Source: Sphingomonas endophytica
Lineage (GTDB): Bacteria; Pseudomonadota; Alphaproteobacteria; Sphingomonadales; Sphingomonadaceae
Assembly (NCBI RefSeq): GCF_014199415.1
Contig: NZ_JACIJN010000011.1
Coordinates: forward strand, 78,825-142,824
Reading direction: 5' to 3'
DNA: 64,000 bases
Under the pieces are notes generated by a model. The model was not told where the DNA came from. It did no database searches and saw only the letters and a list, made by a program, of their open reading frames with translations. A program made the translations under genes and the position numbers. This document shows positions 43,817-53,303 of this stretch, piece by piece; within the stretch, counting starts at the first letter, position 1, and each line of letters begins with the position of its first letter.

Positions 43817-46255
43817 TCAGAAGCCTGCGCTGAGCGTGACGAACGCCTGACGCGGCGCGAGCGGGAAGAAATTGTACGTCCCCGATGCCGCGCCGACGCT
43901 GATCGTCGAATAGGCTTTCTTGTCGGTGATGTTGGTGACGTTGAGGCTGACGTTCAGCTTCTTCGCCAAGCCTTCGCCCGACAGCGGCATGTCGAAGCCG
44001 ATGCGACCCGACAGGGTGAAATAGCCCGGCACTTTCAGATCGTTCGTGAACGTGGCATAGCGACGACCGATATAGTCGCCGATCAGTTGCAGCTCCACCC
44101 CGTCGCCATTGAGCGTGGCCACGGTCTTGTTGAGCCAGTCGGGCGAGCCGGGGACCTTCTTGCCGGCGGTCGGCACCACGGTCTGCGCGGCGCCGACCGT
44201 GTAATTATCGGCGTAGCGCGAGTTGTTGTACGACAGCGCATTGTAGAGCGAGAAACGGTCGCCGAAGCGCAGCGTCGCCGCCGCGTCGACACCGTCGGTT
44301 TTCACGCTGCCGACGTTGGCGATGATCGGCGCGCCGCTGATGATCGCGGTGATCGTGGTGGTCGGGCTGATCGCGAGCAGCCGGTTCGAGAAGTCGACGT
44401 GATAATAGCTGATCTGGCCCTCGAATCCGCTCAGCGGCCCGAGATCGAGCGGACGGCGCGTGCGGATGCCGGCTTCATAGGTCCAGCTGGTTTCCGGCTT
44501 GGTATTGTCCTTGAAGAAGTCGAACAGCGACTGGGTGCCGAGCGCGAACGGCGAGAGGCCGGCGGCGGCGCTGGTCTGGAACTGGCGGATGTTCTTCTGC
44601 GCGTTGACGAAGACCTGTTCGTGGTCGGTCGCATCCCACAGCACGCCAACCTGCGGCAGGAACCATTCGTCGGTGTTGATCCGCCCGACTGGCAATTCGC
44701 GCGAGCCGGTGAACGAGCCCGGGATCGGCTGCACCGGCACGCGCTGGCGTGCATGCTGGAAGGTGCTCTTGAACCCGGCCTGTAGCGTCAGCGTGGGGAC
44801 GATCTTCCACGCGTCCTGGAGGTGCGCCTGGATTTCGGTGACGCGGATCTCGCTGCCATATTGCGTGATGAGGGGGTTCGCGAGGTCGAGCGGGCGCTCA
44901 TAGGGCGAGGACGGGTCGTTGACGTCGAGCGCGTACCAGCGGCGATAGGCGGACGAGCTTTGATGCTCGTACCAGCCGCCCAGCTCGATCGTGTGGTTGC
45001 CGAGTTCGGCGCGCAGCGTCGAGATGCCGCCGACGCGGTCGATGCGATATTCGGTGGTGCGGGTCGCAAGGCCGGAGCCGCCGAAGATCGTCGACAGCCG
45101 CGCGAGATTGGCGGTCGAGGTCGGGCTGCTGCCCGCGACGCCGGGGTAATAGAAGGAGAAGAGCTGCGGCAGCCCGGCGACGGTGATCGGGCCGGCGACG
45201 ATCCCGACGCCGTCATTGTGGTGGAAATACGCCTGGTTGGAGAAGGTCACGCGATCGGTGACGTTCCAGTCGTATTTGACATAGCCGAGATAGTCGGTGC
45301 GCAGCGCCGCGCTGTAGTAATTGCTGTAGTTCGCGCCCGACGCCGCATAGCTGGCGGCGCTGTTGTACGGTAGCTGGTTGGCGAGATATGCCTGCATGCC
45401 CGCGAAGTTCGGGTAGAGGAACGGGCGGATGTACGGCTGGTACGTCTGGGTCGCGGAGACGACGGTCGCGTCCTCGTTGGGCTCGGCCTTATCGGAATAA
45501 GCGAAGTACGCGGTCAGCTTGCCGGTCGCGTCGTCGTGGACCAGCTTGGCATTCGCCTGCCAGCCCTTCTGATAGCCCTCGAAATCCCATGCGCGTGCGC
45601 GCTGGCGCACGCCGGAGATGTAGAAGCGCGTGTTCTGGCCGATGTCGCCGCTGTCGACACGGACGTAGCTACGCGTCGCTTCGTAGCTGCCGACGGTCTG
45701 CGCCGCGGAGATGCCGAACTCCGGCTTCGGATCGCTGGTGAAGGTGTCGATCGTCCCGCCGAGGTTGCTGGTCGAGGCGGTGCCGAGATCGCCCGCGCCC
45801 GAGGCGAGCACGACGCGGCCGACATTCTCCGAAATCGTGGCCCGCTGCGGGCTGAGGCCGTTGTAATTGCCGTATTGCTGATCGCCGAGCGGGACGCCGT
45901 CGAGCGTATAGCCGAGCTGCTGCGCGTTGAAGCCGTGGACGAACAGCGAGATGTTCTGCTCGTTGTTGCCCCACGGATCGGCGGTCAGATAGGTGACGCC
46001 GGGTAGCGTCTGGAGCGCCTTGAGCGGGCTGATGCCGGGCAGCACCTTCTGGATGTCGGCATTGGTGATCTGCGTCACCGCACGCGTCGCGGCGCCGGTG
46101 ACGATGATGTCCTCGCCCGCCGGCTCGGCGGGGGCGGTCTGGCCGTCATCGGCGGGAGCGGTCGGCGGCGCGGCGGGCGGGGTCTCCGCGGCACGGGCCG
46201 AAGTTGCGGTCACGGCGAACAGCGCACTGCCGGCGAGCAGCATCGAACGAAGCAT
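43817..46255 (-). CDS. TonB-dependent outer-membrane receptor
   Basis: The ATG at 46255 begins a signal peptide (MLRSMLLAGSALFAVTATSA). After a Pro/Ala-rich spacer comes a TonB-box-like EDIIVTGAATRAV, a plug domain (KVLPGISPLKALQTLPGVTY) and a 22-strand barrel ending in FVTLSAGF. The length of 812 residues is normal. Receptors of this sort import large or scarce substrates using TonB energy. Being fused in operon with a glycerophosphodiesterase and next to a PhoD-like phosphatase suggests an organophosphate substrate, which is inference. Confidence 0.93.
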   Translation of the reverse strand: MLRSMLLAGSALFAVTATSARAAETPPAAPPTAPADDGQTAPAEPAGEDIIVTGAATRAVTQITNADIQKVLPGISPLKALQTLPGVTYLTADPWGNNEQNISLFVHGFNAQQLGYTLDGVPLGDQQYGNYNGLSPQRATISENVGRVVLASGAGDLGTASTSNLGGTIDTFTSDPKPEFGISAAQTVGSYEATRSYVRVDSGDIGQNTRFYISGVRQRARAWDFEGYQKGWQANAKLVHDDATGKLTAYFAYSDKAEPNEDATVVSATQTYQPYIRPFLYPNFAGMQAYLANQLPYNSAASYAASGANYSNYYSAALRTDYLGYVKYDWNVTDRVTFSNQAYFHHNDGVGIVAGPITVAGLPQLFSFYYPGVAGSSPTSTANLARLSTIFGGSGLATRTTEYRIDRVGGISTLRAELGNHTIELGGWYEHQSSSAYRRWYALDVNDPSSPYERPLDLANPLITQYGSEIRVTEIQAHLQDAWKIVPTLTLQAGFKSTFQHARQRVPVQPIPGSFTGSRELPVGRINTDEWFLPQVGVLWDATDHEQVFVNAQKNIRQFQTSAAAGLSPFALGTQSLFDFFKDNTKPETSWTYEAGIRTRRPLDLGPLSGFEGQISYYHVDFSNRLLAISPTTTITAIISGAPIIANVGSVKTDGVDAAATLRFGDRFSLYNALSYNNSRYADNYTVGAAQTVVPTAGKKVPGSPDWLNKTVATLNGDGVELQLIGDYIGRRYATFTNDLKVPGYFTLSGRIGFDMPLSGEGLAKKLNVSLNVTNITDKKAYSTISVGAASGTYNFFPLAPRQAFVTLSAGF

Positions 46256-46384
46256 GAGATATTTTCCCCAGATCGCCAGCACCTTGGCGGTGCGGCGTTG
46301 GCCGTTCCCTGCGCGCAAGTCTTTGCGAGCGCGTGACTAAACGATTTCGCTTTCGTGACGGCGCGCGCGGGAACCGCTGGGGGC

Positions 46385-47974
46385 TCACGCCATGCGATTG
46401 CGTCCGTGCGTCACCGTCGCGCTGTGCCCGATCGTCGCGGCCGGGGTGCGCGTCGCAATCGTGTCGAGCATGATCCAGTCGTTGCGGACGCGCCCGGCCT
46501 CGATCGTCAGCGCCATATAGCCGCGGCGCGACGTGTCGCACCATTTCAGCTCCGGGTTGGCGCGGACGAGATCGGCGGCGATGCGGCGCGGATCATAGGC
46601 AGTGCCGCTCTCGAACCCCGGCGAGGTGACGCTGTGTCCGGCGAATTCGACCGCGGCGGCATGGCCGTCGTGCGCGAGGTCATAGGCCCAGGCATTGTGG
46701 CTGTCGCCCGAGATCAGCACCGTGCTGCCGCCAAGCTGCTGCACCTGCCGCAGGAAGCGCGCGCGCGCCGCCGGATAGCCACCCCAATTGTCGAAGTTGA
46801 ACGGCAGCCCGGCCCGCGCCGCGGCGATGCCGTCGCTGACATAGCTGTTCTGCCTGCCCTTGACCCACGTCCCGGCGTCGGCCGGCATCATCGTCTGTCC
46901 CATGATCGTTCCGAAACCGATCACCTGCCAGCGCCGCCCGCTGCGCACCGAGGCGGCGAGCGCATGGTCGAGCCAGCTCTCCTGCTGCCATCCCATCATC
47001 GTCGCGCCGGGATCCTGCCACGCGCCGTCGCGGAAGGCGCGCAGCGCGGCGGCGGGATCGGCGCTCTTGAACAGCGGATCGAGATCGGGCTGCTGCGTGC
47101 GGCCGAGCAGCCGCGTCTCGGTGCGGAAGAGCGTGGCCAGCGCGCCGATGTCGTAGCTTTTCCACGGCTTGTCGGAGACCGGCATCCATTCGCGATACGC
47201 CTGGATCGAGGCGGCGCGACGCTGGCTCCAGTCCCCCTCGCTGGCGGGGTCGTGGTTCTGCGCGCCGCCCTCCCAGCTGTCGTTGGCGCTTTCGTGATCG
47301 TCCCATTGCGCGATCATCGGCAGCCGCGCGTGGAGCGCCTGAAGATCGGGATCGGTGCGGTAGCTGGCGAAGCGCTGCCGGTAATCGGCGAGGTGGATCG
47401 TCTCGCCAAGCGGCTGCGGCTCGCGGCCGGCGATCAGCTGGCTGGTCGCCGGATAATGATCGGGCGCATATTCGTAGAAATAGTCGCCGAGATGGATCGC
47501 GCAGTCGAGATCATCGCGCGCGGCGGCATGGGCATAAGCGTTGAAGAAGCCGAAGCCGATGTTTGAGCAGGAGAAGATCGCCGCGCGCCAGGGACGGACG
47601 CCGTCGGCGGGGAGGGTGCGGGTGCGCCCGATCGCCGAGCGGGCGCCGTCCGGCGCGATGAAGCGGAACCAGTACCAGCGATCGGGCGCGAGCCCGTCGG
47701 CGGTGAGCTTGACGGTCCAGTCGCGCCACGCGCCGGTGATCTGCGCGCCGACCGGGCGTGCGCCGCGCATGTCGGGCTGTTCGGCGATCTCGGCGGTGAC
47801 CTCGCCCGCGCCGGCCATCACGCAGCGCGTCCAGAGCAGGACCGAATCCGGACCCGGCTCGCCGCTGGCGACCGAATGGGTGAAGCCGCGCGCGGGAGCG
47901 GCACCGGCGGCGAGCAGCGGCGCGGCGGTCAGCGCACCGGCGCCGGCGAGCAGGGAGCGGCGGGAGACGAGCAC
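46385..47974 (-). CDS. PhoD-like alkaline phosphatase / phosphodiesterase
   Basis: The GTG at 47974 follows AGAGG and starts a twin-arginine leader (MLVSRRSLLAGAGALTAAPL), so the 529-residue enzyme is exported folded, as known for PhoD. The N-terminal Fn3-like segment FTHSVASGEPGPDSVLLWTR and the metallophosphatase parts (AIFSCSNIGFGFFNAYAHA, DCAIHLGDYFYEY, WDDHESANDSW, LISGDSHNAWAY) are all present. It releases phosphate from phosphoesters using calcium and iron in known members. It lies 129 bases upstream of the TonB gene on the same strand. Confidence 0.94.
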   Translation of the reverse strand: MLVSRRSLLAGAGALTAAPLLAAGAAPARGFTHSVASGEPGPDSVLLWTRCVMAGAGEVTAEIAEQPDMRGARPVGAQITGAWRDWTVKLTADGLAPDRWYWFRFIAPDGARSAIGRTRTLPADGVRPWRAAIFSCSNIGFGFFNAYAHAAARDDLDCAIHLGDYFYEYAPDHYPATSQLIAGREPQPLGETIHLADYRQRFASYRTDPDLQALHARLPMIAQWDDHESANDSWEGGAQNHDPASEGDWSQRRAASIQAYREWMPVSDKPWKSYDIGALATLFRTETRLLGRTQQPDLDPLFKSADPAAALRAFRDGAWQDPGATMMGWQQESWLDHALAASVRSGRRWQVIGFGTIMGQTMMPADAGTWVKGRQNSYVSDGIAAARAGLPFNFDNWGGYPAARARFLRQVQQLGGSTVLISGDSHNAWAYDLAHDGHAAAVEFAGHSVTSPGFESGTAYDPRRIAADLVRANPELKWCDTSRRGYMALTIEAGRVRNDWIMLDTIATRTPAATIGHSATVTHGRNRMA

Positions 47975-48142
47975 GGGCGAACCTCTTTGTCTGCGCGGAT
48001 CAGAATGGCCGCGCGGATGGGCGCGGTTTGTGGAGGCTTGATGACAAACCACGTCGCGACGAAAGTTTGTAGGCGATGCAGGGGCTTGGCGGCGCTGCGA
48101 TGCGTTGGCGCACTTCCGTTACGTGACCCGAGGTGAACCGGC

Positions 48143-48997
48143 GTGCCCCGATTTCTGATCGCGCAGAGCGAAACCCCCGACGAGCGCGCGGCGCGGCGCG
48201 CGCATACCGGGCAAAGCTCGGGCGAGAGCTATGCCGACACGCTGGGGCAGATGATGCCCGGCGCGACGATCGAGATCTGCCAGCCCGCCGATGACGGTTC
48301 GCCGGTTTTCACCGCCGGGGAACTGGCGGCGTTCGACGCGGTGTTCCTGACCGGCTCGCCGCTGCATGTCTATGACGACACGCCCGAGGTGCGGCGGCAG
48401 CTGGCGTTCATGCGCGCGGTGTTCGCAGCGGGCACGCCGTCATTCGGATCGTGCGCCGGGCTGCAGGTGGCGGTGGTCGCGGCGGGCGGAACGGTGCGCA
48501 AGATGCCCGAACGGATGGAGGCGGGCATCTCGCGGCGGATCGTCGCCACGGCGGAGGGGCGCGACCATCCCCTGCTCGCCGGGCGCGCGCCGACCTGGGA
48601 TGCGCCCGCGGTGCACGGCGACGAGGTCGAGACGCTGCCGCCGGGCGCGACGCGGCTGGCGGGCAATGCGGTGACGCATGTGCAGGCCGCCGAGATCCGC
48701 CACGACAAGGGGGTGTTCTGGGGCGTGCAATATCATCCCGAACTGTCGCTGGGCGAGATCGCGATCGCGCTGCGGCGGCAGGTCGACGGGCTGGTCGAGG
48801 CGGGGCTGGCCGAGACGCCCGCCGAGGTCGAGGAACGCGCCGCGGTGATGGCGGCGCTCCACGATGCGCCGGAGCGCCGCTCGTTGCGCTGGCGGCTGGG
48901 GGTGGATGGCGAACTGGCGGATACCGACGCCCGGCGGCGCGAGATCGCCAACTTCCTCGCCGCGCTGCCGTCGATCGACCGGCGCGGGGCGCGATGA
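48143..48997 (+). CDS. Class I glutamine amidotransferase domain protein
   Basis: The 284-residue protein starts at GTG 48143 and has the GATase nucleophile C104 in FGSCAGLQVA and the His/Glu pair H198, E200 in VQYHPELS. The rest resembles the stand-alone GMP-synthase-like amidotransferases. Its synthase partner is not adjacent, and the C-terminal 80 residues (LVEAGLAETPAEVEERAAVM...) are helical with no family I recognise. It is divergent from the PhoD-like gene. Confidence 0.88.
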   Translation: MPRFLIAQSETPDERAARRAHTGQSSGESYADTLGQMMPGATIEICQPADDGSPVFTAGELAAFDAVFLTGSPLHVYDDTPEVRRQLAFMRAVFAAGTPSFGSCAGLQVAVVAAGGTVRKMPERMEAGISRRIVATAEGRDHPLLAGRAPTWDAPAVHGDEVETLPPGATRLAGNAVTHVQAAEIRHDKGVFWGVQYHPELSLGEIAIALRRQVDGLVEAGLAETPAEVEERAAVMAALHDAPERRSLRWRLGVDGELADTDARRREIANFLAALPSIDRRGAR

Positions 48998-49000
48998 CGG

Positions 49001-49156
49001 CTAAGAAGCGGGCCCGGCACGCTCACCGACGCCGCGGCAGCGATCCGAACAATATTTGACCGCATCCCAGTCGCGCGCCCACTTCTTGCGCCACGCGAAC
49101 GGGCGGTGGCAGCTCGCGCAGATCTTCTCGGGCAGATGCGGTTTCTTGTGCGCCAT
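49001..49156 (-). CDS. DUF2256 small zinc-ribbon protein (51 aa)
   Basis: The protein [20 protein letters not shown] and the following [15 protein letters not shown] hold two cysteine pairs (C13, C16 and C36, C40) with a basic, tryptophan-rich middle. This is the DUF2256 signature, probably a zinc finger of unknown role. It lies on the minus strand between two plus-strand genes, starting 76 bases from the SMP-30 gene start and ending four bases from the amidotransferase end. Confidence 0.88.
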   Translation of the reverse strand: MAHKKPHLPEKICASCHRPFAWRKKWARDWDAVKYCSDRCRGVGERAGPAS

Positions 49157-49232
49157 GGCGGCTGAACCCGTTTGGCGCGCGCCGCGATCCGTGCCAGCGT
49201 GCGGCTGTGCTGAAATAGCGAGGGGATGCAGG

Positions 49233-50261
49233 ATGATGGCCACCGAGACGCTTCGGCCGGGGCGGCGCGCGGTGCTGGCCGGGCTGACGGGCGCGGCGCT
49301 GACCGGGTTCGCGGACGCGTCGCCGCCGGTCGAACTGCGACGGCTCACGCCCGCGTTCGACCGGATCGTCGCGCCCGGCACGCAGGTCGAGGTGATCGCC
49401 ACCGGCATCCAGTGGGCGGAGGGACCGTTGTGGGTGCCGCAGGACGGCGGCTATCTGCTGTTCTCCGATCCGCCCGCCAATATCGTCCGGCGGTGGTCGC
49501 GCGGCGGCGGGGTGACGACCTTCCTGTCGCCGTCGGGCGCGCCCGATCCCGACCGCACGGTCCTGCGCGAGCCGGGGGCGAACGGCATGGCGCTCGATCG
49601 TGGCGGCGGGCTGCTGATCGCAAACAGCGGCGGGCGCTCGATCGACCGGGTCGATCTGAAGACGCGCCGGCGCACCATGCTGGTGGGGCGCTATGAGGGG
49701 AAGCGGTTCAACAGCCCCAACGACGTGCACGTCGCGCGCGATGGCGCGATCTGGTTCACCGACCCGCCGTACGGGCTGGCGGGCGACGACCGGTCGCCGG
49801 CCAAGGAGCTGGGCGTCAATGGCGTCTACCGCTGGCGCGCGGGCGGCGAGGCGGTGCTGGTCGACGGGTCGCTGACCCGCCCCAACGGCATCGCCCTGTC
49901 GCCCGACGAGCGGCGCCTGTACGTGGCGGTGTCCGATGCCGCCGACCCGCGCGTGATCGCCTATGATCTCGGTCGCGACGGGATGCCGCGCGCATCGCGG
50001 GTGCTGGTGTCTGCCAAGGCGTGGCACGAGCAGGGCAAGCCCGGTCTGCCCGACGGGATGAAGGTGGCGCGGGACGGGACCTTGGTCTGCTCGATGCCCG
50101 GCGGGATCATGTTCCTCACGCCCGAGGGCGAGCCGATCGGGCTGATCGAGACGTCGACCCCCGCCGCGAATGCCGCGTTCGGGGAGGGCGGCGCGGCGCT
50201 GTACGTCACCAACAACGACCGCGTTCTGCGCATTGCGTTGCGGCCGGGATGGCAGCGGTGA
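49233..50261 (+). CDS. SMP-30/gluconolactonase family hydrolase
   Basis: From ATG 49233 (after GAGGGG), the 342-residue protein has an N-terminal leader with [18 protein letters not shown], probably Tat-exported. The six-bladed propeller shows [19 protein letters not shown] with the metal-ligand Glu, [30 protein letters not shown] and [20 protein letters not shown]. These fit periplasmic gluconolactonases, which open sugar lactones with a divalent metal. No sugar operon surrounds it. Confidence 0.92.
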   Translation: MMATETLRPGRRAVLAGLTGAALTGFADASPPVELRRLTPAFDRIVAPGTQVEVIATGIQWAEGPLWVPQDGGYLLFSDPPANIVRRWSRGGGVTTFLSPSGAPDPDRTVLREPGANGMALDRGGGLLIANSGGRSIDRVDLKTRRRTMLVGRYEGKRFNSPNDVHVARDGAIWFTDPPYGLAGDDRSPAKELGVNGVYRWRAGGEAVLVDGSLTRPNGIALSPDERRLYVAVSDAADPRVIAYDLGRDGMPRASRVLVSAKAWHEQGKPGLPDGMKVARDGTLVCSMPGGIMFLTPEGEPIGLIETSTPAANAAFGEGGAALYVTNNDRVLRIALRPGWQR

Positions 50262-50348
50262 CGGATCAGGGTTGATCTCCTACTGAAACGGTGTAGTTTG
50301 GCAGAGACGGTGGCGCTCTGCCGCCGAGCATGAAGGGGATGTGCGTTG

Positions 50349-50579
50349 ATGAAGAAGATCGTTGCGGGCATGTCCGCGGTGGCGCTGGCGCTCTCGCTGG
50401 CGGCGTGCGGATCGAAGACCGACACCGCCAATGACACGGCGCTCAATGCCGAGATCGGCAACGACGTGGCGCTGAACGAGACGCTGCCGGCCGACGAAAA
50501 TCTGTCGGACGTGGGCGCGCTGCCGCTGAACGCCACCGACGGCAACGTCGCGGGCGCCACGACCACCAACGCGCTCTGA
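50349..50579 (+). CDS. Small lipoprotein rich in Asn and Ala (76 aa)
   Basis: The start MKKIVAGMSAVALALSLAAC has a lipobox ending at C20. The mature 57 residues are acidic and repetitive, with NDTALNAE, NDVALNETLPADENL and repeated Asn-Ala/Leu units, no further cysteine and no obvious fold. AAGGGGA upstream is the ribosome-binding site, and a strong terminator follows, so it is expressed alone. I recognise no family; similar short lipoproteins are common in sphingomonads. Confidence 0.8.
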   Translation: MKKIVAGMSAVALALSLAACGSKTDTANDTALNAEIGNDVALNETLPADENLSDVGALPLNATDGNVAGATTTNAL

Positions 50580-50649
50580 CGAATTCGCGGGCGGCCCGTC
50601 CGCGTCGCCCGCCACCTTTACCGTCTGGAGTTGCTCCCTAGACGAAACT

Positions 50650-50682
50650 GGTCCGGTGCCCCCCAGCGGCGCCGGACCTTTT
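50650..50682 (+). terminator. Rho-independent terminator after the small lipoprotein gene
   Basis: GGTCCGGTGCC and GGCGCCGGACC pair with one wobble around CCCCAGC, followed by TTTTGTCT. Confidence 0.88.
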
Positions 50683-50691
50683 GTCTGTCTT

Positions 50692-50720
50692 CGTCATTCC
50701 GGACATGATCCGGGGGACGA
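50692..50720. repeat. Half copy of palindromic repeat, family B
   Basis: CGTCATTCCGGACATGATCC then GGGGGACGA; the inner CGCTTCTT arms are missing. Confidence 0.7.
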
Positions 50721-50757
50721 GTAGAGCTTTCGGAGCGTGATGACGTTGACTTGATCC

Positions 50758-50834
50758 GTCGTTGCGAGCGTAGCGAAGCAATCCAGAGCGTCCGGGCGAC
50801 AACCCTGGATTGCTTCGCTGCGCTCGCAATGACG
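50758..50834. repeat. Palindromic repeat, family A
   Basis: GTCGTTGCGAGCGTAGCGAA and TTCGCTGCGCTCGCAATGAC arms, with AATCCAG and CTGGATT inside. It lies downstream of mnmA and convergent with the lipoprotein gene. Confidence 0.92.
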
Positions 50835-50876
50835 GCCGGTTCATTCGATCTTACGTCATCATCATCTGATGAGCGG

Positions 50877-52010
50877 TCAGTGGGACGCGGACATCGCGGG
50901 GAGTGCCTCCACGCCGGGCGCCAGCGCCGGCTCGGTCGCGGCGATCCAGCCGCCGCCCAGCACGCGATCGCCGGCGTAGAGCACCGCGGCCTGTCCTGGC
51001 GCGACGCCATATTCGGGCGCGTCGAACACCAGCCGGTCGCCCGTCATGCGCGCCGGCACCGGTTTCGCCATCGAGCGCACCTTCGCGGTCAGCGGGCCAT
51101 CGAGCGGGCCGAGCACGTTGAGCCGCTCGAGTCGCGCTGCCGCGACCGCCAGCGCCGCGCGGGGGCCGACCACGACGCGGCGCGCCTCCGCCTCCAGCCG
51201 GACGACGTAGAGCGGCTCGGGCGTGCCGCCGATCTCCAGCCCGCGCCGCTGCCCGACCGTATAATGGACCAGCCCGCGATGCTCGCCGAGCTTGCGGCCG
51301 GCGAGGTCGACGATGTCGCCGCCGGTCGCCGCCTCGGGGCGCAGCTTCTTGACCAGCGAGGCGTAATCGCCGTCGGGGACGAAGCAGATGTCCTGGCTGT
51401 CGGGCTTGTCGGCGACCAGCAACGCGAGTTCGGCGGCGAGTTCGCGGACGCGCGGCTTGGGGAGCGCGCCGAGCGGAAAGCGCAGGAAGTCGAGCTGTTC
51501 CTGCGTGGTGGCGAACAGGAAATAGCTCTGGTCGCGCGCCGGATCGGCGGCGCGGTGCAGCTCCGCGCCTGCCGGACCTTCGACGCGGCGGACGTAATGG
51601 CCGGTGGCGAGGCAGTCCGCGCCGAGATCGCGCGCCAGCGCCAGCAGGTCGGTGAACTTCGGCCCCATGTTGCACTGGACGCAGGGGATCGGGGTGCGCC
51701 CGGCGAGATATTCGTCGGCGAAGGCGTCGACGACGTTCGCGCGGAAGCTGCTTTCGTGATCGAACACGTAATGCGCGATGCCGAGCTTGTCGCAGACCGC
51801 GCGCGCGTCGCGGATGTCGCGGCCGGCGCAGCACGCCCCGGCGCGCTTGGTCGCCTCGCCGTGATCGTAGAGCTGGAGCGTGACGCCGATCACCTCGGCG
51901 CCGGGCTGGCGCGCGGCGAGCGCGGCGACGACCGAGCTGTCGACCCCGCCCGACATCGCCACGACGATGCGCCGCGCACCGGGCGCGAGCTGGAATTCAC
52001 CGCTGTCCAT
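50877..52010 (-). CDS. mnmA: tRNA-specific 2-thiouridylase MnmA
   Basis: MnmA thiolates U34 of tRNA-Lys, -Glu and -Gln. The 377-residue enzyme has the PP-loop SGGVDSS (20-26), the catalytic cysteines C113 (PCVQCN) and C209 ([10 protein letters not shown]), GHYVRR and DQSYFLF. The family's normal length is about 360-380. No other tRNA-modification gene is adjacent, and a 106-base gap separates it from the divergent small ORF at 52117. Confidence 0.97.
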   Translation of the reverse strand: MDSGEFQLAPGARRIVVAMSGGVDSSVVAALAARQPGAEVIGVTLQLYDHGEATKRAGACCAGRDIRDARAVCDKLGIAHYVFDHESSFRANVVDAFADEYLAGRTPIPCVQCNMGPKFTDLLALARDLGADCLATGHYVRRVEGPAGAELHRAADPARDQSYFLFATTQEQLDFLRFPLGALPKPRVRELAAELALLVADKPDSQDICFVPDGDYASLVKKLRPEAATGGDIVDLAGRKLGEHRGLVHYTVGQRRGLEIGGTPEPLYVVRLEAEARRVVVGPRAALAVAAARLERLNVLGPLDGPLTAKVRSMAKPVPARMTGDRLVFDAPEYGVAPGQAAVLYAGDRVLGGGWIAATEPALAPGVEALPAMSASH

Positions 52011-52116
52011 GATCCGTGTGTCATACAGCCGTGACCCGGGCGGCGTAAACCGAAATGAAGGAAGCGTTGCCGGGGGTTTTACCCGGCCTTCAGACCGTTT
52101 CCTCTACATTAGGGAT

Positions 52117-52290
52117 ATGACAGCCGAAACGCCTCCTCCTGAAACACCATTGCTGTGCAGCCTGCGCGCGCGTCAGTTCGCGTCGCGCACCGCACAGGTG
52201 GCCCGCGCGCTCGGCGAGCCCGCGCGCGCGCCCGGCGGTGCGTTCAACGCCGAGGCCGCCGCGGCGCTGAGCAACTGGAAACAGCCGTGA
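52117..52290 (+). CDS. Small hypothetical protein upstream of sciP (57 aa)
   Basis: The frame reads MTAETPPPETPLLCSLRARQ and continues FASRTAQVARALGEPARAPG to a stop after SNWKQP. The centre is amphipathic and basic, the ends are Pro- and Ala-rich, and there is no signal peptide. A weak AGGGA precedes the ATG. It points toward sciP, 101 bases ahead, and codon third positions are G/C-rich as expected for real genes. I recognise no family. Confidence 0.5.
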   Translation: MTAETPPPETPLLCSLRARQFASRTAQVARALGEPARAPGGAFNAEAAAALSNWKQP

Positions 52291-52391
52291 ACCGGTCGTT
52301 TACCGAACCGCTTTAGGAGCCGTTCAATCCATCGCCGTTACGTGACAGTCACGACATGGAATGGGGTCGCGGCCCCGAACCGAGGTTTGGA

Positions 52392-52694
52392 ATGATCGAA
52401 CAACAAGAAAATTGTCGCCCTGCCAAGGTCATCGGTCCGCTTGGAGAACCGCTGACGCTTGACTCGCTGCCGCCCTCGGACACCACGCGCTGGGTGGTTC
52501 GCCGCAAGGCCGAGGTGGTCGCCGCGGTTAACGGCGGGTTGCTGAGCGTCGACGACGTCTGCTCGCGCTATGGGCTGACGGTGGAGGAATTCGCCGGGTG
52601 GCAGCGCGCGATCGACCGTTCGGGGATGCCGGGACTGCGCGTCACCCGCATCCAGCATTACAAGACACTCTACGAGCGCCAGCAGAAGTTCTGA
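52392..52694 (+). CDS. sciP: CtrA inhibitor SciP (DUF1153)
   Basis: SciP is a small helix-turn-helix protein that, in Caulobacter, binds CtrA and blocks its promoters during the cell cycle. The 100-residue product from ATG 52392 holds the DUF1153 core SDTTRWVVRRKAEVVAAVNG, then GGLLSVDDVCSRYGLTVEEF as the HTH and YERQQKF at the end. A 12-residue longer frame is less likely because the family begins near MIEQQ and GAGG precedes it. It shows that the organism runs the CtrA circuit. Confidence 0.94.
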   Translation: MIEQQENCRPAKVIGPLGEPLTLDSLPPSDTTRWVVRRKAEVVAAVNGGLLSVDDVCSRYGLTVEEFAGWQRAIDRSGMPGLRVTRIQHYKTLYERQQKF

Positions 52695-52850
52695 CCATCG
52701 CCGGCCGGCGTCCCGTGTCGATACAGCTTCGCGGGACCGTGCGCTAAAACCTTGCCGCATTTTGGATTACGCGACCGGAACAATGTGCCGGGCTCGTGAG
52801 TAATTCCCGCCAGAGCAGCCACTCCGGGCGCATCTGAGGGGAGTATTATC

Positions 52851-53108
52851 ATGGGTATCATTCTGTGGCTTATCATCGGCGGTGTCATCGGCTGGCTCGC
52901 CAGCATGATCATGCGCACCGACGCGCAGCAGGGTATCTTCCTCAACATCGTGGTCGGCGTCGTCGGCGCGTTCCTCGGTGGCCTGATCTTCTCGGGCGGG
53001 TCGATCAACAATGCTCCGCTGACCATCTACTCGTTCCTCGTTTCGCTGCTGGGTGCGGTCGTTCTGCTGGCGATCGTCAATCTGGCCCGTCGCGGTCGCG
53101 TGCGTTAA
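52851..53108 (+). CDS. GlsB/YeaQ/YmgE family membrane protein
   Basis: The 85-residue protein has three membrane segments (about 2-20, 30-50 and 60-78) with the family signature GGVIGWLASMIMRTDAQQGI and NIVVGVVGAFLGGLIF. Known members respond to envelope or general stress and are annotated as transglycosylase-associated, but the activity is unproven. GAGGGGAG is the ribosome-binding site and a strong terminator follows. Confidence 0.93.
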   Translation: MGIILWLIIGGVIGWLASMIMRTDAQQGIFLNIVVGVVGAFLGGLIFSGGSINNAPLTIYSFLVSLLGAVVLLAIVNLARRGRVR

Positions 53109-53138
53109 TCGCACCGACGACCGACGTCTGACGACAAG

Positions 53139-53170
53139 GCGGCCGCCCAGGAAACCGGGCGGCCGCTTTT
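53139..53170 (+). terminator. Rho-independent terminator after the GlsB/YeaQ gene
   Basis: GCGGCCGCCC and GGGCGGCCGC form a perfect ten-pair stem around AGGAAACC, then TTTTGTTT. Confidence 0.93.
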
Positions 53171-53213
53171 GTTTGTGGATTTTCGATCGAGCGTGCGCGT
53201 GCGCGTTCGCCTT

Positions 53214-53297
53214 CGTCGCCCCGGGCCGGATTGGGCGCCCCGCTTCCTCTCGCGGGCAGAAGGAAGCGTCATCCCGGATCAGGTCCGGGATGACGTC
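53214..53297. repeat. Palindromic repeat, family B (diverged)
   Basis: CGTCGCCCCGGGCCGGATTG and CCGGATCAGGTCCGGGATGA arms with inner CCCCGCTTCC and GGAAGCG. It lies downstream of the SIMPL gene. Confidence 0.8.
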
Positions 53298-53303
53298 GTG
53301 CGC

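Noticed and set aside
48040..48060. PHO box before the PhoD-like gene
   Set aside because: Only one 7-base half similar to the consensus on the minus strand; no second half at the proper spacing.
52295..52320. CtrA-like TTTAC...TTTAG before sciP
   Set aside because: The halves differ from TTAA and the spacing does not fit; no support beyond suggestive position.
52777..52800. Second EcfG promoter before the GlsB/YeaQ gene
   Set aside because: GGAAC is present, but no CGTT follows at 16 or 17 bases; the closest is CGTG at 13.
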